Shown here one piece after another: positions 16,329 through 24,423 of a stretch of 41,799 nucleotides of DNA. Position numbers and translations under genes: made by a program. Each line of letters opens with the position of its first letter. The stretch's first letter is position 1. The stretch comes from JBCBTD01 sp039818825 (lineage in GTDB: Bacteria; Pseudomonadota; Alphaproteobacteria; Geminicoccales; Geminicoccaceae): contig JBCBTD010000035.1 of assembly GCA_039818825.1 (NCBI GenBank), forward strand, positions 1 through 41,799. Reading direction: 5' to 3'. The notes beneath the pieces were generated by a model. It was not told the origin of the DNA. It worked only from the letters and a program-made list of their open reading frames with translations, and ran no database searches.

Positions 16329-18130
16329 GCCTGCAATTCCCAGACATCGAGTTCGGCGAGCCGGCCCGGCAGGACGAACGTACCTTTGGCGTGCAGCGTC
16401 CACGACCCGGACGCCGCACGAAGCGTGTCACCGCTGACCAGTACGATGGTCTCGGCGAGCGGTGCCACATCCTTGCCGAGATCACACAAGCGCGACGCAG
16501 TGTTCACGGGATCGCCGACGATCGTGTAGTTCACGCGCGATCCGCCTCCGATCTCGCCGACCACGACCCGACCGGTGTGAACCCCGACCCGGAGCCGCAG
16601 CGGTGTCGCCGCCCGGGCATTGGCCGCCGCGAAAGACGTTGCGATACCGGCCGCTGCCCGCAGCGCTCGTTCGGCATGGTCACGTGCCGGATCCGGGGCA
16701 CCCCAGAACGCCATGACACCGTCGCCGAGGAACTTGTCGACGGTACCGCCCTCCGCCTCGATCGCTCGGGCGACGATGTCCAGGTGGTCGTTGAGCAGGC
16801 GCGCCGTGGCCGCAGCGGTGAGGTTCTCGCTGAGCCGCGTGAAGCCCGTCAGGTCACTGAAAAGGATGGTCAGCTCGCGGGTCTCGAAGGGCGCCCTGCC
16901 GAGTGCCGGCTGCAAGAGTTGCATGACCAGCCGCCGCGGCAGAAACCGCGCAGCTTGCTCCAACGCGTGGCCCATGGACCGAAACGCCGTGGCGGCGTCG
17001 TCGATCTCACGCAGCCGGCTGGCCGGCAAGGCGCTGGTTGCGCGGAAGTCGAACCGCCCGGCGGCAACTGCGGCCGCCGCCAACCGCTGGACGCCACGAG
17101 CGAACAACCGACCGAGCACGAACGCGATGACGACCGCGACGACCGCCGACACGAGGCCTGCGACGAGACCACCGACGAGACGGTCGATCTCGAACGCCAC
17201 ATCGGATCGCTGGAAGTACGCGCCGACGACCAGTGGCGGCAGGCCAATGTCGGAAAGCCGCGCGTACAGGTAGACGTAGCGGACGCCGTCGACCACCGCG
17301 GAGCGCGCCTCCACCTGACCACCATCCCGCTCCGGTCGCGGCGCGCTCCAGATCGCGCGCAAGATCGGGTCCGAGAAACTCGCCACCGTCGGCAACACCC
17401 AGCCGCCTTCGGCCTCGTCTGCCGGCTCGCGGAGCGCGCGGTGGGCGAAGACCCGCTGATCGCCGTAGAGGACGAACGGTTCCTGGCCGCGGAACGTCGC
17501 AAGCCGCGGCAGCTCGGCCGAGAGCTGCCGAACGGTCACGAAGGCGGCGACATGTGCAACGATTTCGCCGTCCAGCTCGATCCCGCGGCCGACCGGCAAG
17601 GCGCTGCCGAACCCTTGCGGCCGAAACGGCGTTCCCCACGTCGTCGCGCGGCCGACCGATCGAAGCTCGTCCAGGGCCGCACTGTCGGCATTGACGGCAT
17701 CGATGCTGAACAAGCCGAATTGGACGCGGCCATCGGCGTCGCGCCACGCACCAGCCCCTTCGTCGTCGGGCCGGATGTAGTAAAGCGCCGTCAAGGTGGG
17801 CTCGGTGACGATGAAAGCATGGAGCAGCCGGGCGATGTCCGTGCGATCGTCGGGGTCCACGTAGCCGTCCTCGACCAAAGAGGCGATCGCCTCGAGCTGC
17901 CTGACCGGCTCCTGCAGCTCGCGCTCGACGCGGAGTTGCATCGCATCGATGATCATGCGTGCGCGGGTTTGCAGGAGCTGGTCGGTGCTGCGCGCGGCCA
18001 CCGCGCCGACCACGACCAGCACGGCGAGCGTCGCGATCAGCACCAGGGCACCGAAGGTCACGGCTAGCGCAACGCTGATCGGCCAACGCCGAGCGCGCCG
18101 GCCGGCAGGAACGGGCGGGTCTTGTCCCAA
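16325..18130 (-). CDS. Membrane-bound class III adenylate cyclase with extracytoplasmic sensor domain
   Basis: The 601-residue product has a first membrane segment (about 17-44) and a periplasmic region of about 270 residues, likely Cache-like. A second membrane segment (320-343), a HAMP-like linker and a cyclase domain from about 415 follow. The metal-binding aspartates are D426 (FSDLTGFT) and D470 (DKFLGDG). K466 and D540 (VGDPVNTASR) are the pair that select adenine, with N543 and R547 in the transition-state positions, so it should make cAMP rather than cGMP. The start is a TTG with AGGAG close upstream (four bases), which is tight, so it is not certain. It is the first gene of an operon overlapping the transporter gene, and it diverges from purB by 83 bp. 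The periplasmic ligand is unknown. Confidence 0.92.
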   Translation of the reverse strand: MGQDPPVPAGRRARRWPISVALAVTFGALVLIATLAVLVVVGAVAARSTDQLLQTRARMIIDAMQLRVERELQEPVRQLEAIASLVEDGYVDPDDRTDIARLLHAFIVTEPTLTALYYIRPDDEGAGAWRDADGRVQFGLFSIDAVNADSAALDELRSVGRATTWGTPFRPQGFGSALPVGRGIELDGEIVAHVAAFVTVRQLSAELPRLATFRGQEPFVLYGDQRVFAHRALREPADEAEGGWVLPTVASFSDPILRAIWSAPRPERDGGQVEARSAVVDGVRYVYLYARLSDIGLPPLVVGAYFQRSDVAFEIDRLVGGLVAGLVSAVVAVVIAFVLGRLFARGVQRLAAAAVAAGRFDFRATSALPASRLREIDDAATAFRSMGHALEQAARFLPRRLVMQLLQPALGRAPFETRELTILFSDLTGFTRLSENLTAAATARLLNDHLDIVARAIEAEGGTVDKFLGDGVMAFWGAPDPARDHAERALRAAAGIATSFAAANARAATPLRLRVGVHTGRVVVGEIGGGSRVNYTIVGDPVNTASRLCDLGKDVAPLAETIVLVSGDTLRAASGSWTLHAKGTFVLPGRLAELDVWELQA

Positions 18131-18213
18131 GGCTCTCCTGCTGCTCCGCTGGCTCTGCTAAGCCCTCGCCTAGCGTGCCGGCGACGGCCACACAATGCGG
18201 AGAGACCCGGACG

Positions 18214-19536
18214 ATGATCCCGCGTTACAGCCGCCCGGCGATGGCTGAGCTGTTCGAGCCCGCCCGCAAGCTGGAGATCTGGCTCGACGTCGAACTCGCC
18301 GTTGCCGAGGCGATGGCGGCGCTCGACCTGCTACCGCGACGCCCGATCGCGGCACTCCGCGAGCATTGTGACCGGGAGCGCCCTCGGTTGATCGACCCCG
18401 CCCGGGTCGACCAGATCGAAGCGACGACGCGGCACGACGTCATCGCATTCCTCACCCACGTGGAAGCCGTGGTCGGCGACAACGCCCGCTTCCTCCATCT
18501 CGGGATGACGTCGTCCGATCTGCTGGACACGACATTGGCGATCCAGTTGGGCCAGGCTTCCGACCTGTTGCTCGCCGACGTCGACGACGTCCTGACGGCT
18601 TTGGAGATACGAGCCCGAGAGCACCGCCGCACGCCGTGCATCGGGAGGTCCCACGGGATCCACGCCGAACCGACGACCTTCGGCCTCAAGCTGCTCGGCC
18701 ATCACGCCGAGTTCCAGCGCGGCCGACGACGGCTGACGGCCGCACGCGCCGAGGTCACGACCTGCGCGATTTCCGGCGCGGTCGGCACGTTCGCCAACAT
18801 CGACCCGCGGGTCGAGGCGGCCGTCGCCGAACGATTCGGCCTCGCCGTCGAACCGGTGTCGACACAGGTCATCCCGCGCGACCGACACGCCGCGTTCGTT
18901 GCCGCGTTGGCGGTCGTGGCCAGCGGCATGGAGCGCTTGGCAGTGGAGATCCGCCACCTGCAGCGGACCGAAGTGCGCGAGGTGGAGGAAGCCTTCAGCC
19001 AGGGGCAGAAGGGCAGTTCCGCCATGCCTCACAAGCGCAACCCGGTTCTGAGCGAGAACCTGACCGGGCTCGCCCGGTTGGTGCGAGCGCAGGTGCAGCC
19101 GATGCTGGAGAACGTGGCGCTCTGGCACGAGCGCGACATCTCGCACAGCTCGGTCGAACGCGTTGCGGTTCCGGAAGCGTGCATCCTGCTGGACTTCGGC
19201 TTGGCGCGTCTCGCCACGCTGATCCGCGGCTTGGTCGTGTTCGAAGACCGGATGCAGGCCAACCTGGATGCGACCCACGGCCTCGTCCACTCGCAGCGCG
19301 TGCTGCTGGCGCTGACGGCGGCTGGCCTGCCGCGGCAGCGCGCCTACGAGATCGTGCAGCGGCATGCAATGGCGGCGTGGGAGCAAGGCGAAGCGCTGCA
19401 GGCGCTCCTCAGCGCCGACCCCGAGGTCACCGGCTACGTCGATCGTCCGGCGATCGCCGCGTTGTTCGATCTGGAGTACCACCTCGCACAGGTCGACGCG
19501 GTGTTCGACCGGGTGTTGGCCGACGCCTTGATCTGA
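18214..19536 (+). CDS. purB: Adenylosuccinate lyase
   Basis: The 440-residue product is a fumarase/aspartase-superfamily lyase. It begins MIPRYSRPAMAELFE, typical of PurB, and carries the catalytic His segment GRSHGIHAEPTTFG and the signature SSAMPHKRNP on the flexible loop. It catalyses two steps of purine synthesis, cleaving SAICAR and adenylosuccinate to release fumarate. Length is normal. The ATG at 18214 is preceded by GGAGAG at a spacing of about 11 bases; a longer frame upstream lacks PurB similarity. It is divergent from the adenylate cyclase gene, so its AMP-producing role and cAMP synthesis may share a control region, although only 83 bp separates them and no operator was seen. Confidence 0.96.
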   Translation: MIPRYSRPAMAELFEPARKLEIWLDVELAVAEAMAALDLLPRRPIAALREHCDRERPRLIDPARVDQIEATTRHDVIAFLTHVEAVVGDNARFLHLGMTSSDLLDTTLAIQLGQASDLLLADVDDVLTALEIRAREHRRTPCIGRSHGIHAEPTTFGLKLLGHHAEFQRGRRRLTAARAEVTTCAISGAVGTFANIDPRVEAAVAERFGLAVEPVSTQVIPRDRHAAFVAALAVVASGMERLAVEIRHLQRTEVREVEEAFSQGQKGSSAMPHKRNPVLSENLTGLARLVRAQVQPMLENVALWHERDISHSSVERVAVPEACILLDFGLARLATLIRGLVVFEDRMQANLDATHGLVHSQRVLLALTAAGLPRQRAYEIVQRHAMAAWEQGEALQALLSADPEVTGYVDRPAIAALFDLEYHLAQVDAVFDRVLADALI

Positions 19537-19628
19537 CCGGAGCATCGGCAAACCCTGCCAATGGGTGAATGCGACAACGTGTTATCAACCTTTACGCGAA
19601 TTCGGTGAGTTCTTCTCTCCTCGAGACA

Positions 19629-19648
19629 GATTCTTTGGTGTAAGAATC
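19629..19648. promoter_or_regulatory. 7-bp inverted repeat carrying two GANTC sites upstream of the carboxypeptidase gene
   Basis: GATTCTT (19629-19635) and AAGAATC (19642-19648) are exact inverse complements around a 6-base loop, in an AT-rich stretch that stands out from the GC-rich surroundings. Each arm holds a GANTC sequence, the target of the alphaproteobacterial cell-cycle methylase CcrM. It lies about 75-94 bases before the start of the D,D-carboxypeptidase gene. A regulatory role is inference, and it could also be part of a hairpin leader. Confidence 0.4.
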
Positions 19649-19722
19649 CACGTCGTTCCATTAACTATGTGGAATAGAATGGTTATGGCTGTCGCGTCGG
19701 CGGATCGCATACGGAGGTGAAG

Positions 19723-21135
19723 GTGCGTCGTCCGTGGTTGTGGGCAAGCGCGTTGGCGTTGCTTCTGCTGGCGGCCATGCCGGCGGAAGCGAGGCGCTAC
19801 GCTTCGATCGTCATCGACGCACAAACCGGCGCCGTCCTGCACGAAGAGCAAGCGGATCGCTGGGTGTATCCCGCGTCGCTCACGAAGATGATGACGCTCT
19901 ACATGGCGTTCGAGGCGATCGAGGACGGGCGGTTGCGGCTCGATCAAGAGCTCCCGGTCTCGCGCGCTGCAGCCGCCAAGCCGCCCTCCAAGCTAGGCCT
20001 GCGGACGGGCCAGACGATCAGCGTGCGCAACACCATGCTTGCCTTGGTGACACGCTCGGCCAACGACGCGGCGGTCGTCCTTGGAGAAGCCATCGGCGGC
20101 ACCGAGTCGGGCTTCGGCCGAATGATGACCAAACGCGCCCGCGCCCTCGGCTTGCGCAGCACCACCTTCCGCAACGCGTCGGGCTTGCCCAACACCGAAC
20201 AGCGTACGACTGCCCGCGACATGGCCCGCCTCGGGCTCCGGCTGCAGCGCGACTTCCCCCAGTACTACGGCTACTTCTCCACGCGGAAATTCGCCTATGG
20301 CGGGCGGACCTACGGTAACCACAACCGCTTGCTCGGCAACTACCGCGGCACCGACGGGATCAAGACCGGATACATCCGCGCCTCCGGGTTCAATCTCGTG
20401 GCATCGGTCGAACGTGATGGCCGCCGGCTCATCGGCGTGGTGATCGGAGGTCGGACGGCGAAGAGCCGGAACGCCCACATGGTGGAGCTGTTGGACGCGG
20501 CGTTCACCGAGGCCGGTCGCCGTCCCGTGGTGTTCGCGGTCGGGCCAAGCCCGCTTCGGCCACGGATCGCCGCGGCGGCCAGCGCCGCTGGCGGCATGGT
20601 CGTCGCCGATCTCAGTCCGGGCGCCGGCGAAGCTAGAGGGCCGGGCTTGTTGATGCCGACGCTGCGTCCGGATGCCCAGGATCCGGTCCGTGCGGCGTCT
20701 GCCACCAATGCGCCTGCGCCCGGCCAGATCTCGCCGCTGCGCGTGGTCATCGCACCACAGATCAGCGGCGAAGGCGACCAAGTGGGCGCCACCACCAGGT
20801 CGAAGGCGGCCGTTCCCCCTCGGCAGCCGGCGACGTCGGTCGCAACCTTGGCCGCGGGGCGCAACTTCGGCATCCAGATCGGCGCCTTCAACTCGGCGAC
20901 TGCCGCCCATCGGGCGGCCGAAGGTATCGTTGCCCACGCGAGCGACGCTTTGGCCGGCTCGTCACTCGAAGTCTCCGCTGTCGATCGAAACGGCGCGACG
21001 CTCTATCGAGCGCGCCGCATGGGCCTTGGCGAGAACATCGCCCGGCAGGTTTGCGATCGTCTCCTCTCCAGCGGTCGACCCTGCCTCGTGGTGTTCCGCG
21101 AAGGGCTGCAGGTGCAGACGCTGAGTGACGGTTGA
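19723..21135 (+). CDS. D-alanyl-D-alanine carboxypeptidase (PBP5 family) with C-terminal SPOR domain
   Basis: The 470-residue product has a Sec signal peptide cut near AEA at residues 21-23. Its serine-peptidase domain shows all three active-site motifs: SLTK with S52 and K55, SAN at 112-114 and KTG at 214-216. An Ala/Pro-rich linker leads to a SPOR domain of about 80 residues near 380-465 (FGIQIGAFNS...). SPOR domains bind denuded glycan at the division septum. The enzyme removes the terminal D-Ala from peptidoglycan stem peptides in the periplasm and may be targeted to the septum. It lacks the C-terminal amphipathic anchor of E. coli PBP5. The GTG at 19723 is preferred because GGAGG lies five bases upstream; the GTG at 19717 overlaps that site. 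Confidence 0.94.
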   Translation: MRRPWLWASALALLLLAAMPAEARRYASIVIDAQTGAVLHEEQADRWVYPASLTKMMTLYMAFEAIEDGRLRLDQELPVSRAAAAKPPSKLGLRTGQTISVRNTMLALVTRSANDAAVVLGEAIGGTESGFGRMMTKRARALGLRSTTFRNASGLPNTEQRTTARDMARLGLRLQRDFPQYYGYFSTRKFAYGGRTYGNHNRLLGNYRGTDGIKTGYIRASGFNLVASVERDGRRLIGVVIGGRTAKSRNAHMVELLDAAFTEAGRRPVVFAVGPSPLRPRIAAAASAAGGMVVADLSPGAGEARGPGLLMPTLRPDAQDPVRAASATNAPAPGQISPLRVVIAPQISGEGDQVGATTRSKAAVPPRQPATSVATLAAGRNFGIQIGAFNSATAAHRAAEGIVAHASDALAGSSLEVSAVDRNGATLYRARRMGLGENIARQVCDRLLSSGRPCLVVFREGLQVQTLSDG

Positions 21136-21149
21136 GGCCGAGCGCACCG

Positions 21150-22040
21150 TCAGCCCGGCACCGTCTCTTCTGGTAACGCCAGCACGTGATCGGCGATCGC
21201 GCCGGCCGTCGTCGGCCACAGCGCCGCCCCCTCGGCACCGCTGAGGACGTGGCACAGCGCTCGCCGTAGCTGGCGGAGACGGAACGGCTGGCCGACGATG
21301 TAAGTGTGCAACGCGATGCCCATGACCAGCGGCTCGTGCTCGGCCTGCGCCGCCATCTCGTCGAACTGATCGACGATCATGTCAGCGAACTCGCTGGCGC
21401 CGACCTTTCGCGCGACGACCGCGGGAATGTCGTTCAGTTCTTGCGGATACGGAACGCTCAAGATCCGTCCCTCGCGAGTGCGCAGCCAAGTCGGCTGGTC
21501 GTCGTGGCACCAGTCGAGCAGATAGCGATATCCCGCCTCCTGCAGCAGATCGGGCGTCGCGTGGCTCTCGGCGATCCACGGGCCTAACCAGCCGGCTGGC
21601 GGACGACCCTCCTCGGCGACGATCCGCGCCGTAGCCTCCTCGATCAACGCCCGTTCGCCCGGCTCGTCGAACGCCGATTGGCGTTCCGCGTTGGTGCGCC
21701 CATGGCCGGCGATCTCGTCGCCCCGCGCGCGGAAGGCCGACACGACCGCTGGCGCGTGGTCGTACATTGCGCTGTTGACCAGTGCCGTCGTCGGCAACCG
21801 CAAATCGTCGAGCAGTTCCAGCAGGCGCCACACGCCGACCCGGTTCCCGTAGTCCCGCCAGGCATAGTTCAACACGTCGGGCGGCGGCCCGCCCGGCGCC
21901 AGCTCGGCACCAAGGCCCTCGCCGAAACTGAAGTGCTCGAGATTGACCCCGAGATAGAACGCCAGGCGCCGCCCATCGGGCCAAGCGTAATGCCGGCGCT
22001 CGGTGATCGGCGCGTAGGGGTAGCGGCCGTGGTCACGCAT
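21150..22040 (-). CDS. Polysaccharide deacetylase family protein (NodB-like)
   Basis: The 296-residue product begins YPYAPITERRHYAWPDG, followed by LAFYLGVNLEHFSFGEG and AWRDYGNRVGVWRLLELLDDL. This is a pattern of polysaccharide-deacetylase-fold proteins related to allantoinase PuuE. The N-terminal metal site usually seen in NodB enzymes is altered here (GVNLEH in place of the usual two-Asp motif), and HGRTNA supplies later His residues. It may therefore act on an amide other than chitin-like polymers. The start at 22040 is a choice by family length; an in-frame GTG at 22109 would add 23 residues and neither has a strong ribosome binding site. It is convergent with the carboxypeptidase gene (14 bp apart). 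Substrate unknown. Confidence 0.85.
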   Translation of the reverse strand: MRDHGRYPYAPITERRHYAWPDGRRLAFYLGVNLEHFSFGEGLGAELAPGGPPPDVLNYAWRDYGNRVGVWRLLELLDDLRLPTTALVNSAMYDHAPAVVSAFRARGDEIAGHGRTNAERQSAFDEPGERALIEEATARIVAEEGRPPAGWLGPWIAESHATPDLLQEAGYRYLLDWCHDDQPTWLRTREGRILSVPYPQELNDIPAVVARKVGASEFADMIVDQFDEMAAQAEHEPLVMGIALHTYIVGQPFRLRQLRRALCHVLSGAEGAALWPTTAGAIADHVLALPEETVPG

Positions 22041-22139
22041 GGGCTCACTCGTGTTGGTCGCGAGCGAGATCGCCTGACGGGCCGAGCTGCGCAAGCGACC
22101 AAGGGTCACGCCGATCCGGGTGACCGCTTCGACCCGGCG

Positions 22140-23579
22140 TCAGCCCCTCGGCAGGCTGACGACCACCTGGAGACCGCCGCCCGGCCGGTCGGCGAGCCCG
22201 AGGTCACCACCGTGGGTGCGTGCGATGCTGCGGGCGATCGCCAGCCCCAGACCGGCGCCGCCGGTGTCGCGCGAACGCGACCGCTCCAGCCGATAGAAGG
22301 GCTCGAGGACCCGTTCCCTTTCCGCCTCGGGAATGCCGGGGCCGCGATCGAGGACCCGCAACTCCGCGCCGTCCGCCGCGCTCGACAACTGCAGCTCCAC
22401 ATCCGAGCCATCACCATAGCGCAGCGCATTGTCGAGCAGGTTCTGCACGAGACGGCGAAGCGCCACCGCTCGACCGATCACGACCTCACGCTCAGGACCG
22501 GTGTAGACGACTTGCGCACGGCCCTCGTTGGCGTCGTTGGCGTCGTCGACCACGGCCTGCAAGAGCCGCGCGAGGTCGAGCGACTGCACCGGTTCCCGAT
22601 CCGCCTGTCCGCGGGCGTAGTCCAGCGTCCCCGTCAGCATGGCCTGCATCTCGTCGAGGTCGGCGATCGCCTTGCCCCGCTGCGCGGCGTCGTCGATGAG
22701 CTCGGCACGTAGCCGCAGCCGCGTCAGCATCGTGCGCAGGTCATGGCTGATCGCCGCCAGCATCATGGTCCGGTCATCGACCATCCGCCGCACCCGCTCC
22801 TGCATGCGGTTGAACGCACGTGTCGCTTGCCGCAGCTCGCCGCTACCGGAGACCGACATCGGTGGCGCGTCGACGTCGATGCCAAGCCGGTCGGCAGCGG
22901 CGGCGAAGCGCTGGAACGGCCGCGCCACGCGACGGCTTGCCCACAAGATGGCACCGAGCACGACTACCAGGGTCAGGCCCCAGAGCAACGCGCTGCGGAC
23001 GATCCAACGCACCGATGTCGTGTCGGAAGCGACCAAAAACGTCAGATAGCCGCCCGTCTCCAGGGGCACGCTGATCGCCAGGCGCCGGAGCGATGGCGCC
23101 GGATCACGACGCCAGTCGGAACGTCGGCCAGCTTCGTCGTCGTCGCCGTGCCAGCGGACGACCGAGGCGTCGTCATCGTCGTCCGGGCCGTCGCGCCAGG
23201 ACCGGGAGTGGTGTCGCGGCCGCCAGTCGTCGTGGCTGCTGACTGCGATCTCCCGACCGGCCAGCGAGCCGAGCGCTGCGCGGACCCGTGCCTCCGCTCG
23301 CCCGCTCACCGGTTCCCAGCCGTGGCGCGCGAGAAACGCCAAATCGACGCTCGGCCGCGCTCTGAAGAGCGGATTGCTGGACGCCGCCAGCACCAATCGC
23401 CGCTCGGAAGGTGCAGCGCGTTCGTAGAGCTTGGTCACTGCGACGATCTGCCGACCGGCGATGGGCAGAAGGTCACTGCGGTCGCCGCGGCGGTCGGCGA
23501 CGAACAGCGCGACGGCCACCAGCTGCAGCAAGACCACGCCCATGATGGCGACGATCAGGATTCGCCAGACCAGGCTCAT
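22140..23579 (-). CDS. EnvZ-type sensor histidine kinase with His/Asp-rich periplasmic loop
   Basis: The 479-residue product has membrane segments at about 8-28 and 192-214 and a periplasmic domain between them. A HAMP domain follows, then a dimerisation/phosphotransfer helix with H279 in AAISHDLRTML. The ATP-binding domain shows an N-box (NLLDNALRYG, 380-389), G1 (DRGPGIP) and G2 (GGAGLGLAI). The H-box reads HDLRTM where EnvZ-like kinases have HDLRTP, so the conserved Pro is Met284. Residues 116-157 of the sensor form a low-complexity stretch of His, Asp, Arg and Trp, which may bind metal or respond to pH. The ATG start is seven bases after the response-regulator stop, so the pair is one operon. 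The signal is unknown. Confidence 0.95.
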   Translation of the reverse strand: MSLVWRILIVAIMGVVLLQLVAVALFVADRRGDRSDLLPIAGRQIVAVTKLYERAAPSERRLVLAASSNPLFRARPSVDLAFLARHGWEPVSGRAEARVRAALGSLAGREIAVSSHDDWRPRHHSRSWRDGPDDDDDASVVRWHGDDDEAGRRSDWRRDPAPSLRRLAISVPLETGGYLTFLVASDTTSVRWIVRSALLWGLTLVVVLGAILWASRRVARPFQRFAAAADRLGIDVDAPPMSVSGSGELRQATRAFNRMQERVRRMVDDRTMMLAAISHDLRTMLTRLRLRAELIDDAAQRGKAIADLDEMQAMLTGTLDYARGQADREPVQSLDLARLLQAVVDDANDANEGRAQVVYTGPEREVVIGRAVALRRLVQNLLDNALRYGDGSDVELQLSSAADGAELRVLDRGPGIPEAERERVLEPFYRLERSRSRDTGGAGLGLAIARSIARTHGGDLGLADRPGGGLQVVVSLPRG

Positions 23580-23586
23580 CGCCCCG

Positions 23587-24330
23587 CTAGCCCCGTGTCT
23601 CGCGGTGCACCGGCACCGCCAGGACGTAGCCGCCGCCGCGCACGGTCTTGATCAGTGTCGGTGCCTTGGGGTCGGGCTCGATCTTGCGCCGCAGTCGGCC
23701 GAGCTGAACGTCGATGCTGCGATCGAACGGACCGGGCTCACGACCACGGGTCAGGTCGAGGAGCTGGTCGCGGGACAGCACCCGTTGCGGCCGCTCGACG
23801 AAGGCCAGCAACAGCGCGTATTCGCCCGCCGTCAACGCCACCAGCACGTCGGCGCCGTCCCGCAGCTCACGGCGCTGCGGATCGAGACGCCACTCGGCGA
23901 AGCGCAACACCTCCTGGTCCGGCGGTTCGTCGGGCAGTGCCGGTGGCCGCACTTCGGTCGCTTGGACCCGGCGCAAGACGGCGCGAATCCGCGCCAACAG
24001 CTCGCGCGGGTTGAAGGGTTTGGGCAGATAGTCGTCGGCGCCGACCTCCAAACCGACGATCCGATCCGCCTCGTCACCGAGTGCGGTGAGCATGATGACC
24101 GGGAGTGCCGACGTCCGGCGGAGCTCCCGGCAGAGCGTCAGGCCGTCTTCGCCGGGCAGCATCAGATCGAGCACCACCAGATCGAACGCGCCGCCAGCTA
24201 GCGCCTCGGCCATCCCCGACCCGTCGGCGACCGCGTCGACCCGGTAGCCGTGCCGCTCCAAGAACCGCTGCAGCAACTGACGGATCTCGCGGTCGTCGTC
24301 GACGATCAGCAGGTGCGGACGCCCATTCAT
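23587..24330 (-). CDS. OmpR-family response regulator
   Basis: The 247-residue product has a receiver domain with acidic residues at 11-13, phosphoacceptor D55 (VVLDLMLPGEDG), T82 and K104 (YLPKPFNP). A winged-helix DNA-binding domain follows, with RSIDVQLGRLRRKIE and a TVRGGGYVL wing. It is a cytoplasmic transcription factor activated by phosphorylation from the adjacent kinase. The ATG at 24330 is the natural start, one residue block before the receiver. Target genes cannot be told from sequence, and no direct repeats typical of OmpR sites were identified nearby. It precedes the kinase gene by seven bases and lies 93 bp downstream of the PAS-protein gene on the same strand. Confidence 0.96.
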   Translation of the reverse strand: MNGRPHLLIVDDDREIRQLLQRFLERHGYRVDAVADGSGMAEALAGGAFDLVVLDLMLPGEDGLTLCRELRRTSALPVIMLTALGDEADRIVGLEVGADDYLPKPFNPRELLARIRAVLRRVQATEVRPPALPDEPPDQEVLRFAEWRLDPQRRELRDGADVLVALTAGEYALLLAFVERPQRVLSRDQLLDLTRGREPGPFDRSIDVQLGRLRRKIEPDPKAPTLIKTVRGGGYVLAVPVHRETRG

Positions 24331-24423
24331 CCGGCCGATTTAGCAAGGACGGCGCGGCGGCGCTCGCTCCTTTCGGTAACGCTTGGCAACAGCCGGCGCC
24401 TGGCGCGACACGGTCGCCAATGG

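Noticed and set aside
19661..19670. TTAAC near the carboxypeptidase start as a CtrA site
   Set aside because: Only one TTAA half is present; the second half at the proper spacing is missing.
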